Of a stretch of DNA of 35,045 bases, positions 16,166 to 26,067 are shown piece by piece (within the stretch, counting starts at the first letter, position 1; every line of letters begins with the position of its first letter). The position numbers and the translations under genes are program-made. The notes beneath the pieces were generated by a model. It did not search any database. It was not told the origin of the DNA and was given only the letters and a program-made list of their open reading frames with translations. Source of the stretch: Actinomycetota bacterium (GTDB lineage Bacteria; Actinomycetota; Actinomycetes; Nanopelagicales; Nanopelagicaceae); the NCBI GenBank assembly GCA_003151395.1, contig PLXJ01000019.1, positions 4,901 to 39,945 of the forward strand, in the 5' to 3' direction.

Positions 16166-16878
16166 GTGATGGATTAGTCGTTGAAAATTTAACGGTTAAT
16201 TACGGAGCAATTCGCGCCATTCGCAACATCTCATTTACAGTAAGTGCAAATGAAATGGTTGCAGTTATAGGCGCAAATGGTGCAGGAAAGTCCACATTGC
16301 TCAAAGCCCTGAGCGGAATGATTGCCCCTGTGAGCGGAAGTGCTACGTGGAATGGCATTTCCCTTCAAAAAAAGCGGCCAGAAGAATTGGTTCGACTCGG
16401 GATTGTTCATGTATCAGAAGGTAAGTCTGTCATCCCAGAATTGACCGTTGATGAAAACCTAGCTCTTGGCGGCCTTTGGCGGCGAGATAAGTTAGATGTT
16501 TCTGCGGCTCTCCGTGATTCCCTGAATTTGTTTCCGATTTTGGCAACACGTCTGGCGCAACGCGCCGATTCATTGTCTGGCGGGGAGCGTCAGATGCTCG
16601 CAATTGCAAGAGCGCTAGTGTCCCGCCCGAAGTTACTACTCATGGATGAACCTTCACTAGGGCTTGCCCCAATGATCATTGACCAGATTTTCGATGCCCT
16701 CAATCACTTACGAAACCAGCTTGGATTGGCAATTCTGCTGGTCGAGCAGAACGCGGTGAGTGCGCTGAAAATTGCCGACCGCGGATTGGTACTCAATTTA
16801 GGGGAGCTTGTGAAAAGTGGGTCCTCAATAGAGTTGCTCGGCGATGCCGACCTCAGAACCGCTTATTTGGGCTTCTGA
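16162..16878 (+). CDS. livF: Branched-chain amino acid-type ABC importer, ATPase 2 (LivF-like)
   Basis: The product has 238 residues and is the second ATPase of the importer. Walker A is GANGAGKS (37-44), the signature is an intact LSGGE (138-142), Walker B is LLLMDEPSLGLAP (158-170), and the H-loop region is ILLVEQNAVSALKIADRGLV with the LivF-type Glu-Gln in place of the switch His. That LVEQNA pattern is typical for LivF. The conserved SEGKSVIPELTVDENLALGG segment corresponds to the family's EGRxxFPxLTVEENL. It overlaps livG by four bases and livH by one, so all are one transcript. It would pair with LivG to form the ATPase dimer. Confidence 0.94.
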   Translation: MSDGLVVENLTVNYGAIRAIRNISFTVSANEMVAVIGANGAGKSTLLKALSGMIAPVSGSATWNGISLQKKRPEELVRLGIVHVSEGKSVIPELTVDENLALGGLWRRDKLDVSAALRDSLNLFPILATRLAQRADSLSGGERQMLAIARALVSRPKLLLMDEPSLGLAPMIIDQIFDALNHLRNQLGLAILLVEQNAVSALKIADRGLVLNLGELVKSGSSIELLGDADLRTAYLGF

Positions 16879-17771
16879 TGATATTTATAGACACCCTTCT
16901 TCTTGGAATCAGCAGTGGCGCAATCTATTCACTTATGGCCCTGGCACTTGTTCTTGTTTGGCGATCCACTCGAGTAGTTAATTTTGCCCAAGCCAGCCAA
17001 GCGGTTCTCTCAACCTACGTTGGCTATGAGATAACGATGCGAACCCACAATTATTGGGTATCCCTACCAGTAGCGATTCTCTTCGGCGCAGCCCTTGGTT
17101 CATCGATTGATTTACTATTTATGTTCTACCTCGCCAAAAAAGTAAGGAGCGGTCCGATCGCGGAGATTGCCCCAGTCATCGCGACGTTAGGACTATTAGG
17201 GCTATTACAAAGCATTATCGGGTTGATCTGGGGTAATTCATTCTTGCAATATTCAACGCCGCTTTCCGGAAAGGGGTTCACTTTCGGAAATCACACCGTT
17301 CCTTTCTCTCCGCAAAATCTTTTGATTGTCCTTGCTACGGCATTGGTTCTTATTGTTTTTGGCGTGGTGTTCAAATTTACAAATCTCGGATTGGCTCTTC
17401 GCGCGGCATCATTTCAACCCGAGATCGCGCAACTCGCCGGAATTCGGGTGGGAAGAATTCGGAATATTGGATGGGCCTTTGCAGGCGCGGCTGGTGCAGT
17501 TGCTGGAGCCGTAATCACGCCCACATCAGTGCTTTCTCCAAATTCTTTAGACCTCCTTTTGGTTTCTGGTTTTATTGCTGCGGTGATGGGTGGCTTAGAT
17601 TCTCTAGTAGGGGCAGTAATTGGAGGTTTGGTCCTCGGCATCGGGTTCGCTTTTATATTGCAATACGTCGGCTCCTCCGTAACCTTTTTGGCTGGTTTTT
17701 TCATCCTTGTGATTGTGCTTCTTATAAGACCCCGCGGTTTATTTGGACATCAACTAGGTAGACATGCTTAA
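16878..17771 (+). CDS. livH: Branched-chain amino acid-type ABC importer, permease 1 (LivH-like)
   Basis: The product has 297 residues and is an inner-membrane permease with about eight hydrophobic segments. LivH landmarks are the start GISSGAIYSLMALALVLVWR, VVNFAQASQAVLSTYVGYE, ALRAASFQPEIAQLAGIRVG (the cytoplasmic loop contacting the ATPase) and GGLDSLVGAVIGGLVLGI. The ending IRPRGLFGH is typical for the family. The ATG shares a base with the livF stop, and the gene overlaps livM by eight bases. Substrate is not readable from sequence; HAAT permeases carry branched-chain amino acids, amides, urea or aromatic acids. Confidence 0.94.
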   Translation: MIFIDTLLLGISSGAIYSLMALALVLVWRSTRVVNFAQASQAVLSTYVGYEITMRTHNYWVSLPVAILFGAALGSSIDLLFMFYLAKKVRSGPIAEIAPVIATLGLLGLLQSIIGLIWGNSFLQYSTPLSGKGFTFGNHTVPFSPQNLLIVLATALVLIVFGVVFKFTNLGLALRAASFQPEIAQLAGIRVGRIRNIGWAFAGAAGAVAGAVITPTSVLSPNSLDLLLVSGFIAAVMGGLDSLVGAVIGGLVLGIGFAFILQYVGSSVTFLAGFFILVIVLLIRPRGLFGHQLGRHA

Positions 17772-18768
17772 GCGCCGCCACTCGCCTCTGCAACGAGGTG
17801 GCTTCTTGCTCGTCTGTGGAGTTGTGCTCTTAGTTGCAAGCAATTTTGTTGATGAACTTCGCTCCTATCAAGGTGCGCAAGTGGCCGTGTACCTCGTCGC
17901 TATTTCATCAATAATTCTCTTGACTGGATACTCGGGGCAGATTTCGTTAGGTCATGGGGCGATTATGGCGATCGGAAGTTATGCCGCAGCGCTCGCATTT
18001 ACATTGTGGAACTTCTCATTTGAATTCGCGATTCTTTTCGGAATGCTAGTGGGAACGCTCGCAGGTTTTATTTTGGGAGTTGCTGCTGCTCGTTTGTCCG
18101 GCCCCTATCTTGCGGGTACGACCCTTGCGCTCGCCGTAGGGCTTCCGAGCATCGCCGATCAGTTTAAAGTCCTCGGAGGAGAACAGGGATTGAATTTTGA
18201 TATCGGTGATCCACCAGGTTGGATCAAGAAATTTGAAGGAAGTGACTTCACCCAGTACAAGTGGTTCTTCTGGCTCATGGCAATTGTCGCACTGTTCGTA
18301 ATTTGGGCTATAACAAATTTGTTACAAAGCAGCTATGGTCGAAATTGGAGAGCTGCAAGAAATAATCCCGTTGCCGCCAGTTTGGCGGGCATTAACGTAG
18401 TTCGAGGAAAAGTTTTGGCATTTACCGTTAGTTCTGCGCTTGCAAGTCTCGCAGGCGCTTTATTCGGCATACTTTTAGGAATTGTCACTCCTTCGGCCTT
18501 TCCACTCGCTCTCTCATTCACCATATTGACTGGAGCGGTTCTTGCGGGAGTTGGCAACCTCGCGGGTAGCATTGCCGGCGCAGTGGTTCTGGTTGCCATA
18601 CCGGAATTCTCAGGTGCGCTCGCAACGCATCTTGGGAGTTCACAAAAGCTAACCGCGAATCTTCCTGGATTAGTAACTAGTTTGTTACTGATCTTTGTAG
18701 TTCTTTTCAAGCCCGAAGGGTTATTGCAAAAGAATCGAGCGAAAAGTATTAAACAACTAAATAGTTAA
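17764..18768 (+). CDS. livM: Branched-chain amino acid-type ABC importer, permease 2 (LivM-like)
   Basis: The product has 334 residues and is the partner permease of LivH. Family marks are LLTGYSGQISLGHGAIMAIG (about 53-72), LSGPYLAGTTLALAVGLPSI, the coupling loop YGRNWRAARNNPVAASLAGI (about 191-210) and the ending VLFKPEGLL. About eight to ten membrane segments are visible. The stretch GGEQGLNFDIGDPPGWIKKF lies in the external loop, as in LivM proteins. The gene overlaps livH by eight bases and ends 44 bases before the binding protein gene. Confidence 0.94.
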   Translation: MLKRRHSPLQRGGFLLVCGVVLLVASNFVDELRSYQGAQVAVYLVAISSIILLTGYSGQISLGHGAIMAIGSYAAALAFTLWNFSFEFAILFGMLVGTLAGFILGVAAARLSGPYLAGTTLALAVGLPSIADQFKVLGGEQGLNFDIGDPPGWIKKFEGSDFTQYKWFFWLMAIVALFVIWAITNLLQSSYGRNWRAARNNPVAASLAGINVVRGKVLAFTVSSALASLAGALFGILLGIVTPSAFPLALSFTILTGAVLAGVGNLAGSIAGAVVLVAIPEFSGALATHLGSSQKLTANLPGLVTSLLLIFVVLFKPEGLLQKNRAKSIKQLNS

Positions 18769-18812
18769 TTACCGCAAGCATCTCCTGGAATACCCTCAAT
18801 GAAAGGAAGAAA

Positions 18813-20123
18813 ATGCTCGTTCAAAGACGCACGAAGCGCGGATTATTGATCGCCTCAATGGTGACAACGGTAACGCTTATCGTAAGTGCATTACCGGCAT
18901 CTGCATTGTCAATTTACAAACAAGATGGGGTTTCGTCTACAACAATAACCCTCGGAATAACGGTTCCATTAACAGGTGCAGCGGCTCCCGGATACAACAA
19001 GGTGCCTTATGCCATGCAAGCATATTTTAATTATGTGAATGACAATGGTGGCGTTAATGGCCGCAAAATTAAATTGGTTATTAAGGATGATGCCTATAAC
19101 CCAGTTTTAGCAAAATCAGTAACCAACGATTTAATTCTCAAAGATAAAGTATTCGCGATTGTTGGCTCGCTCGGCACGGCCGATAACGAGGCCACTACTC
19201 GATTTGTGAATGATCATGGAGTTCCGCGTTTATTTATCAACACTGGATTTAGTGGTTTTGCAAATACAGTTAAATATCCCACGACCTACACATTGCTTCC
19301 CTCTTATGTAATGGAAGCTAAAATCATGGGTCAATATATTAAAGATAATTTCGCGGGAAAGTCAGTTGCCATCATCTACCAAGATGATGACTTTGGCGCT
19401 GATGCCCTTAAAGGTTTTGCAATATCGGGTACAAAATTTATTGCAAAGATTCCGTATGCAAGTGGTTCACAAGCCGATCCAACCGTGGTCGGAAAATGGA
19501 TCTCAGGCTTGGCTGCTGCAAAACCTGATGTAACAATTATGTTTGGAGTTTCGTCTGCGTCAGCTGCTGCTCTTGGTGGTTCTTATAAGGTCGGCTTTAA
19601 AACTCAGTGGATTCTTGGCTCCGTGGGCGGCGATGGTACGACCATCGCAACTGTTGCTGGTCCTACTGCGGTCGGGCTGCTTTATGGCGCAATTGGAACC
19701 TCGTTCTTGCCTGCTCCAACCGATGCAACAGATCCCTACGTTGCTCAGTTCCAGGCTATCAATCAGAAGTACAACGGAGGCGCGGTTTTCGATAACAACG
19801 TGCTCGAAGGAATGAACACTGCCATGCTTACTGTGGAGGCGTTACGAGCCGCAGGCAGTAAATTAACTCGAGCTTCACTCATGAGTGCGATAGCGAAAAA
19901 CGGTTCAACCTTCGCGTCTGCAGGATTTTCACCGCTGGGCTATAGCGCAACAAGCCACACCGGCTATAACGGTTATTGGTTTGGAACGTATGGTCCAACA
20001 GGAGCTCTCAAGCCACAAGGTGGCACATACACGTTCTACACAACTGACTCCGCGACCGGCGCAGTTTCCAAAACAGCTAGCAAGCGTCCTGTAATGCCAG
20101 AGAAGGGATTGCCAAACAACTAA
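18813..20123 (+). CDS. Secreted substrate-binding protein of the importer (LivK-like)
   Basis: The product has 436 residues and is a periplasmic-binding-protein type I fold (Peripla_BP_6 family) that delivers ligand to LivHM. The signal peptide has a basic start (RRTKRG), a hydrophobic core and an ASA cleavage motif after residue 31. There is no lipobox cysteine, so it is predicted to be processed by signal peptidase I and not lipid-anchored, unusual in a monoderm. Family marks are ITLGITVPLTGAAAPGYNK, YFNYVNDNGGVNGRKIKLVI, DDAYNPVLAK and IVGSLGTADNEATTRFVND. A GAAAGGAAGAA site precedes the ATG, and TACCCT at 18791-18796 could be an extra -10. Ligand unknown. It overlaps the hydrolase gene by one base (TAATG). 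Confidence 0.9.
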   Translation: MLVQRRTKRGLLIASMVTTVTLIVSALPASALSIYKQDGVSSTTITLGITVPLTGAAAPGYNKVPYAMQAYFNYVNDNGGVNGRKIKLVIKDDAYNPVLAKSVTNDLILKDKVFAIVGSLGTADNEATTRFVNDHGVPRLFINTGFSGFANTVKYPTTYTLLPSYVMEAKIMGQYIKDNFAGKSVAIIYQDDDFGADALKGFAISGTKFIAKIPYASGSQADPTVVGKWISGLAAAKPDVTIMFGVSSASAAALGGSYKVGFKTQWILGSVGGDGTTIATVAGPTAVGLLYGAIGTSFLPAPTDATDPYVAQFQAINQKYNGGAVFDNNVLEGMNTAMLTVEALRAAGSKLTRASLMSAIAKNGSTFASAGFSPLGYSATSHTGYNGYWFGTYGPTGALKPQGGTYTFYTTDSATGAVSKTASKRPVMPEKGLPNN

Positions 20124-21748
20124 TGAAAAAAATAATTGAAATGAAGCGAATTGCAATGATCGGAGTTGCCGCACTCGCGGTCACAACTATTGTTGCTATT
20201 CCATCAAATGCCTCTGCAGCGCCAGCCTGCGATGGCAAATTCCCGGTTCAATCATGTGTAGGTGCAACCAGCGATGGAGCGCCTTACCTCATGCAAGTTC
20301 CCGCAAATTTCAACGGCACTGTCTACCTCTGGTCTCACGGATATCGATACAACGTCGATATTCCATCAGCAGTACCGCTCATCGGGGGTTACAAAATAAC
20401 GAATACTCCAGAACCAGGTCCAGTACCTGGGGGCGATACCTCTGTGATCAAGTACCTCCTTAGCAAAGGCTTTGCAGTCATGGGCTCCGGTTTTGCACGT
20501 CAAGGCTGGAATGCTGATTCAGGTGTTGCTACAGACACGGAGTTGATCAATACCTTCAAAACTCAATTCACGACGACAACACATGTCATCGCGTGGGGTG
20601 CATCTTTGGGAGGCTTTATAACTCAGACTCTTGCAGAAAAAGATGGAGCTGCGCTATCTGCATCAGGTCCGCTCTGCGTTGCTTCTCCTTCGGTTGAGGC
20701 TGAATTGCAAATGGCCGGGGACTTCCTTTGGGGACTCAAAACCTTCTTCGATCCAAGCATCAAAGCGGGAAATTACTCCGCAGGTGCTGCTGGATATGCA
20801 GAGGCAATGGGTGACCTTGGAAAGGTCTTCACCGTCTTGGGTAAGTTACAAGCAGGCATGGCTACCGGTGTTTGGCCAGATACAACTCCGGCGGCGATTC
20901 ATGCAGTTGGGCTTGATCAAGTTCCAAGTCGATCCGCATTATTGCTCCTTGGATTGATGGCTGGAATTCCGACCCAGAGCGCCCATTTTGATTCGACGAC
21001 TGGTCCCGGTTCGCCCAATAGTGGGAGTTACACCAATTTTGCAGCAGCAGCTAGCCCTGCCTTGGCAATTCTAGAAAATGGTGCAACCGCAGCTGCTCTC
21101 GCTGTTCTCGTTACTTACGACGTTGAGCAGCAATCAGGTGGCGCAATATTTGATAACACGAAGACTGATTATTCGGCTCGTGTTGCATCGGAAGCTACTG
21201 TTTATAACGCAGCGCTGAGCGGCGCAACGGCTACTGCTGGACTTCTGGGATACCTTGCTCAAGCCCCTCGAGCAACGGCTTCCGCTGCAGCTCTCACAAA
21301 AATGCGTTCCCTTGCACAGTGGACAGGGAAGATCACAGTTCCCACAGTTGCAATGACGGGAGTTGCTGATCCAGTTACTCCTGCCGGCGATCTGACCTAC
21401 TTGGCGCAGCAGTACGCGCAACAGTGGAAAACAACTCATCTGGCAACCCTTGGAAAGGGTCGTCCGCCATATGATCTGATCGCCCTATTTGGTGTAACCC
21501 CTGCTCATTACGCAACCTTTTCAGCTACGGGTGCTCCAATCACTTCAACCGCGGCTGCAAACGGAACCAACCACTGTAATTTCAATGTAAAGCAATACAT
21601 TGCGGTTGCAGACATGTTGGCCTATGCCTCAGCAAACGGCAAGGATCTCAGTGGAGGCGCTCTAATCACCGCTGTTCGCAAAATGGGCGGTACCACAAGA
21701 GATCTACAGTTCGCCCCCGCATTACCAAAGTTCTACTCCGAAGATTAA
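20123..21748 (+). CDS. Secreted alpha/beta-hydrolase of unknown substrate
   Basis: The product has 541 residues. It has an N-terminal signal peptide (KRIAMIGVAALAVTTIVAI core, ASA cleavage motif after about residue 32), and no lipobox. The alpha/beta-hydrolase fold is indicated by LWSHGYRYN (oxyanion region, about 69-77), the nucleophile elbow GASLGG with Ser161, Asp416 in MTGVADPVTPAGD, and His484 in GTNHCNF. The Ser-Asp-His triad is complete. Four cysteines, two near the N-terminus (36, 45), may form disulfides outside the cell. A second ATG (codon 7) is an alternative start. The gene overlaps the binding-protein gene by one base, so it is the last gene of the importer transcript. Hydrolysis of an ester, amide or peptide to feed the importer is inferred, not shown. 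A terminator follows. Confidence 0.85.
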   Translation: MKKIIEMKRIAMIGVAALAVTTIVAIPSNASAAPACDGKFPVQSCVGATSDGAPYLMQVPANFNGTVYLWSHGYRYNVDIPSAVPLIGGYKITNTPEPGPVPGGDTSVIKYLLSKGFAVMGSGFARQGWNADSGVATDTELINTFKTQFTTTTHVIAWGASLGGFITQTLAEKDGAALSASGPLCVASPSVEAELQMAGDFLWGLKTFFDPSIKAGNYSAGAAGYAEAMGDLGKVFTVLGKLQAGMATGVWPDTTPAAIHAVGLDQVPSRSALLLLGLMAGIPTQSAHFDSTTGPGSPNSGSYTNFAAAASPALAILENGATAAALAVLVTYDVEQQSGGAIFDNTKTDYSARVASEATVYNAALSGATATAGLLGYLAQAPRATASAAALTKMRSLAQWTGKITVPTVAMTGVADPVTPAGDLTYLAQQYAQQWKTTHLATLGKGRPPYDLIALFGVTPAHYATFSATGAPITSTAAANGTNHCNFNVKQYIAVADMLAYASANGKDLSGGALITAVRKMGGTTRDLQFAPALPKFYSED

Positions 21749-21769
21749 TTTCGGTTAGAACGCAGATCT

Positions 21770-21805
21770 AAAAGCGGTCCCACGAGAAATCGCGGGATCG
21801 CTTTT
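21770..21805 (+). terminator. Terminator after the importer-hydrolase operon
   Basis: AAAAGCGGTCCC (21770-21781) pairs with GGGATCGCTTTT (21794-21805) over 12 positions with one G-U pair and a 12-base loop. The arm ends in TTTT followed by CTATT. It closes the importer transcript and sits just before the tsaE promoter-like element. Confidence 0.8.
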
Positions 21806-21809
21806 CTAT

Positions 21810-21815
21810 TAGCCT
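21810..21815 (+). promoter_or_regulatory. -10-like element of leaderless tsaE
   Basis: TAGCCT is followed by exactly six bases (TTGCCC) and then the tsaE ATG at 21822. With the usual distance from -10 to the start site, transcription would begin on the A of the start codon, giving a leaderless mRNA. No convincing -35 is present. The same layout recurs before three more genes in this window. Confidence 0.5.
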
Positions 21816-21821
21816 TTGCCC

Positions 21822-22253
21822 ATGCCAGAGCAAATTTTCAAGATTCACTCCGTTATCGAGATGGAGGATCTGGGAAGACAAATTGGATTAAGGCTTGGCG
21901 CTGGCGACGTGCTGCTTCTACAGGGGGAGCTAGGTTCAGGAAAGACTGCACTTACTCGCGGAATCGGAACAGCTCTTGGAATTTTTGAAGTCTCCTCGCC
22001 AACTTTTGTTATTTCTAAAATTTACCAAGGAGTTATTCCTTTGGTTCATGTGGACGCCTATCGACTAATAGGAAAAGAGTTTGCGATATTTGACGATCTC
22101 GACCTCGAAACCCGTATTCCGCAATCGATAACTGTGATCGAATGGGGCAATGGTTTTGTTGAACGTCTTGGTGATTCATTCATAAAAATTGCTATTGACT
22201 TCGATGAAGATCCCAATTCGCGAGTCGTCGCAATCAAAGGGCTGGAAATATGA
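21822..22253 (+). CDS. tsaE: tRNA t6A biosynthesis ATPase TsaE
   Basis: The product has 143 residues from the ATG at 21822. It is the ATPase that supports the TsaB-TsaD complex in making N6-threonylcarbamoyladenosine at tRNA position 37. Walker A is GELGSGKTALTRG (about residues 31-43), followed by SSPTFVISKIYQG, HVDAYRL and the VIEWGNG motif. An in-frame TTG two codons upstream is less likely, because a -10-like hexamer places the transcript start on the ATG. The last four bases overlap the tsaB-rimI gene (ATGA), so t6A genes are co-transcribed. Confidence 0.94.
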   Translation: MPEQIFKIHSVIEMEDLGRQIGLRLGAGDVLLLQGELGSGKTALTRGIGTALGIFEVSSPTFVISKIYQGVIPLVHVDAYRLIGKEFAIFDDLDLETRIPQSITVIEWGNGFVERLGDSFIKIAIDFDEDPNSRVVAIKGLEI

Positions 22254-23236
22254 GCAATATTTTGACGATTGACACATCAACGGATCGCACGAGTGTTGGA
22301 CTCGTATCAAATGGCCTCCTCCTTTTGGAATTTCATCATGATGATCCCCTCGCTCACGGCGAACTCCTTCCAAAAATGGTAGAGAAGGTTTTGAGTTCTG
22401 GAAATTCGATCGACCTAGTCGCTATTTCAATGGGACCCGGGCCATTTACTGGATTACGCGTGGGGATTGCCTTCGGTCAAGCTTTTGCATTGGCTCGAGA
22501 TATTCCGTGGGTTGGCGTCTCTTCATTAGCCGCCATGGCGATCGCTCATGATGATCCCGAATTTATTGTGGCTATCGACGCTAGAAGGCGAGAGTTCTTT
22601 TGCGAGCACTATTTAAACGGAAAATTATTTGCACCATCTCGTACGCTGCAGCGGGAAGATCTAGCGCTGATCACCTTACCTGTGTATACCGAACCGCCTA
22701 AACCTCTCGGGATGGCCACACTTGCCGAAACTTCACTCTCCGTTTTAGAGCCGATTTATATCCGAAAGCCAGATGCCCATCCCACCCCGAAAGGGGTGAA
22801 ATTTCGCGCCTGGACTCAGATCGATCTCGTTGAAGTTTATGGCCTTGAAAAGTTGGTGTATCTCGATGATCCATGGAGTATGGCGCAATTCAAAGAAGAG
22901 TTTGCGGGTACAACGCGTCAATACTTGGTGGCGGAGTATGAAGGAAAGGTTGTGGGTTATGCGGGCATCATGTTGGCAGGAGATGTCACAGATATTTTAA
23001 CCTTAACGGTCGCGCCAGAATTTAGAAGGCGGGGGATTGGTCGAGAGTTCCTCAAGCGAATGGTGGACTGGTCTCGAAATCAACAGGTGGATGCGATGAT
23101 GCTTGAAATGCGCATTAACAATATCGAAGCAGAACCCCTTTATCTCGAAACTGGATTTAGAAAGATCGCTGAGCGCAGCGATTATTATGGACCCGGTCTC
23201 ACAGCGATTGTGATGAGAAAAGAATTACGCAAATGA
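22250..23236 (+). CDS. tsaB-rimI: TsaB-RimI fusion protein
   Basis: The product has 328 residues and joins two proteins usually encoded separately. Residues 1 to about 180 are TsaB, the inactive partner of TsaD in t6A synthesis ([50 protein letters not shown]). Residues about 188-328 are a GNAT acetyltransferase of the RimI type, which acetylates the N-terminus of S18 or other proteins. It has the acetyl-CoA loop RRRGIG (259-264) and the [20 protein letters not shown] motif. The C-terminal part of TsaB is shortened before the junction (about 165-187, ending in a [15 protein letters not shown] segment). It overlaps tsaE and tsaD by four bases each. Such fusions are known in some actinobacteria. 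Confidence 0.93.
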   Translation: MSNILTIDTSTDRTSVGLVSNGLLLLEFHHDDPLAHGELLPKMVEKVLSSGNSIDLVAISMGPGPFTGLRVGIAFGQAFALARDIPWVGVSSLAAMAIAHDDPEFIVAIDARRREFFCEHYLNGKLFAPSRTLQREDLALITLPVYTEPPKPLGMATLAETSLSVLEPIYIRKPDAHPTPKGVKFRAWTQIDLVEVYGLEKLVYLDDPWSMAQFKEEFAGTTRQYLVAEYEGKVVGYAGIMLAGDVTDILTLTVAPEFRRRGIGREFLKRMVDWSRNQQVDAMMLEMRINNIEAEPLYLETGFRKIAERSDYYGPGLTAIVMRKELRK

Positions 23237-24252
23237 ATAACGGCCCGCTCATTCTTGGTATCGAAACTTCATGTGATGAAACAGCTGTTGGAATCGTTCG
23301 CGGTAGAACTTTGCTAGCCAATGTCATTTCCTCGAGCGTTGAAGAGCATGCCCGATTTGGGGGAGTGGTTCCAGAGATCGCTAGCCGTGCCCATTTGGAG
23401 GCAATGCCGTCAGTGATCAATGAGGCTCTTAGAACGGCAAAAATATCTTTACGTGATCTTGATGCAATCGGAGTGACGGCGGGACCTGGATTGATTGGAG
23501 CGTTGCTTGTTGGAACAAGCGCTGCCCAGGGTTTGGCCCTCGCTCTTGATAAACCTATATATGGCGTAAACCACTTATCTTCACATTTAGCAGTTGATGC
23601 ACTCGATGAAACTAGACCGCTTAAGCCAGCAATCGGTTTACTTGTGAGCGGTGGTCACAGTTCAATTATTCAAGTCATCAACTTGGTCGATAAGGTCAGC
23701 GTTTTAGGTGCAACGATTGATGATGCGGCCGGGGAAGCATTCGACAAAATTGCGAGACTGCTCGAGCTAGATTTTCCTGGTGGACCTGCGATTGATCGCC
23801 TCGCGATACTGGGAGATCGCAACGCCATTGATTTCCCTCGCGGGTTAGCTAGTTCGGACTTCAACTTTTCATTTAGCGGATTAAAAACAGCAGTATCTCG
23901 ATATTTACAAAATACTCCGAAAACAGTCAGGGCTGATGTTGCTGCTTCTTTTCAAGAGGCGGTTGTCGACGTGCTTTTGACCAAGGCGCTACGGGCCTGC
24001 ACCGAAACAGGTGTCGAAGCGCTGATCATCGCGGGGGGAGTAGCGGCCAATTCCAGACTTCGATCGGAGGCAATTCGTCGCTGCGCAGAAGCAAAGGTCG
24101 AATTGCGGATCCCACCCGCGGCTTTATGCACAGACAACGGAGCGATGGTCGCTGCCATCACATCGCTAGCCGTAAGCGCCGGGATGACTTCAAGCAGACC
24201 AGGCTTCGCGGCCTTGTCCACAGCCCCGGTGGAACGTCCAATCTGGGCGTAA
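23233..24252 (+). CDS. tsaD: tRNA t6A threonylcarbamoyltransferase TsaD
   Basis: The product has 339 residues and transfers the threonylcarbamoyl group from its AMP adduct to A37 of ANN-decoding tRNAs. The ASKHA fold is seen in [30 protein letters not shown] and [11 protein letters not shown]. Metal ligands His114 and His118 are in NHLSSHLAV, the nucleotide loop in LVSGGHSSI, and the C-terminal metal and phosphate region in [25 protein letters not shown] and CTDNGAMVA. It overlaps the tsaB-rimI gene (ATGA). It is the last gene of the t6A operon. The groEL promoter follows after about 30 bases. Confidence 0.97.
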   Translation: MNNGPLILGIETSCDETAVGIVRGRTLLANVISSSVEEHARFGGVVPEIASRAHLEAMPSVINEALRTAKISLRDLDAIGVTAGPGLIGALLVGTSAAQGLALALDKPIYGVNHLSSHLAVDALDETRPLKPAIGLLVSGGHSSIIQVINLVDKVSVLGATIDDAAGEAFDKIARLLELDFPGGPAIDRLAILGDRNAIDFPRGLASSDFNFSFSGLKTAVSRYLQNTPKTVRADVAASFQEAVVDVLLTKALRACTETGVEALIIAGGVAANSRLRSEAIRRCAEAKVELRIPPAALCTDNGAMVAAITSLAVSAGMTSSRPGFAALSTAPVERPIWA

Positions 24253-24284
24253 TTCAACGTAGGTTTCGGGGTTGGAATTCTCGA

Positions 24285-24314
24285 TTGGAAGGCTTTTGCG
24301 CCTTTCGCTAGAGT
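24285..24314 (+). promoter_or_regulatory. Promoter of groEL
   Basis: TTGGAA (24285-24290) and TAGAGT (24309-24314) are spaced by 18 bases, a plausible primary-sigma promoter. The expected start site, about six to seven bases after the -10, falls on the first arm of the CIRCE operator, so HrcA bound there would block initiation. Confidence 0.6.
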
Positions 24315-24318
24315 TTGG

Positions 24319-24345
24319 TTAGCACTCACCAGTGGCGAGTGATAA
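24319..24345 (+). promoter_or_regulatory. CIRCE operator (HrcA-binding site)
   Basis: TTAGCACTC, a 9-base spacer, then GAGTGATAA. The consensus is TTAGCACTC-N9-GAGTGCTAA, so only one position (A in place of C in the second arm) differs. CIRCE elements bind the HrcA repressor and control groE and sometimes dnaK operons under heat stress. Here it lies 35 bases before the groEL start. Confidence 0.93.
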
Positions 24346-24365
24346 TGGTTCTTGAAGATTCTTAA

Positions 24366-26000
<1,635 letters not shown>

Positions 26001-26018
26001 TAGCAAACAAGCGCTTAG

Positions 26019-26050
26019 AACGGCCCTCCAATTTTCTCGGGGGGCCGTTT
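26019..26050 (+). terminator. Terminator after groEL
   Basis: AACGGCCCTCC (26019-26029) pairs with GGGGGGCCGTT (26039-26049) over 11 positions with one G-U wobble, around a 9-base loop. The T-run is short (TTTCGCATT). The -10-like element of the next gene starts six bases after it. Confidence 0.75.
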
Positions 26051-26055
26051 CGCAT

Positions 26056-26061
26056 TACCCT
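26056..26061 (+). promoter_or_regulatory. -10-like element of the leaderless DUF3027-type gene
   Basis: TACCCT is followed by six bases (TGCGCC) and the ATG at 26068, so the predicted transcript starts at the start codon. There is no Shine-Dalgarno site between the groEL terminator and the ATG, in agreement with leaderless translation. No clear -35 was seen. Confidence 0.5.
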
Positions 26062-26067
26062 TGCGCC

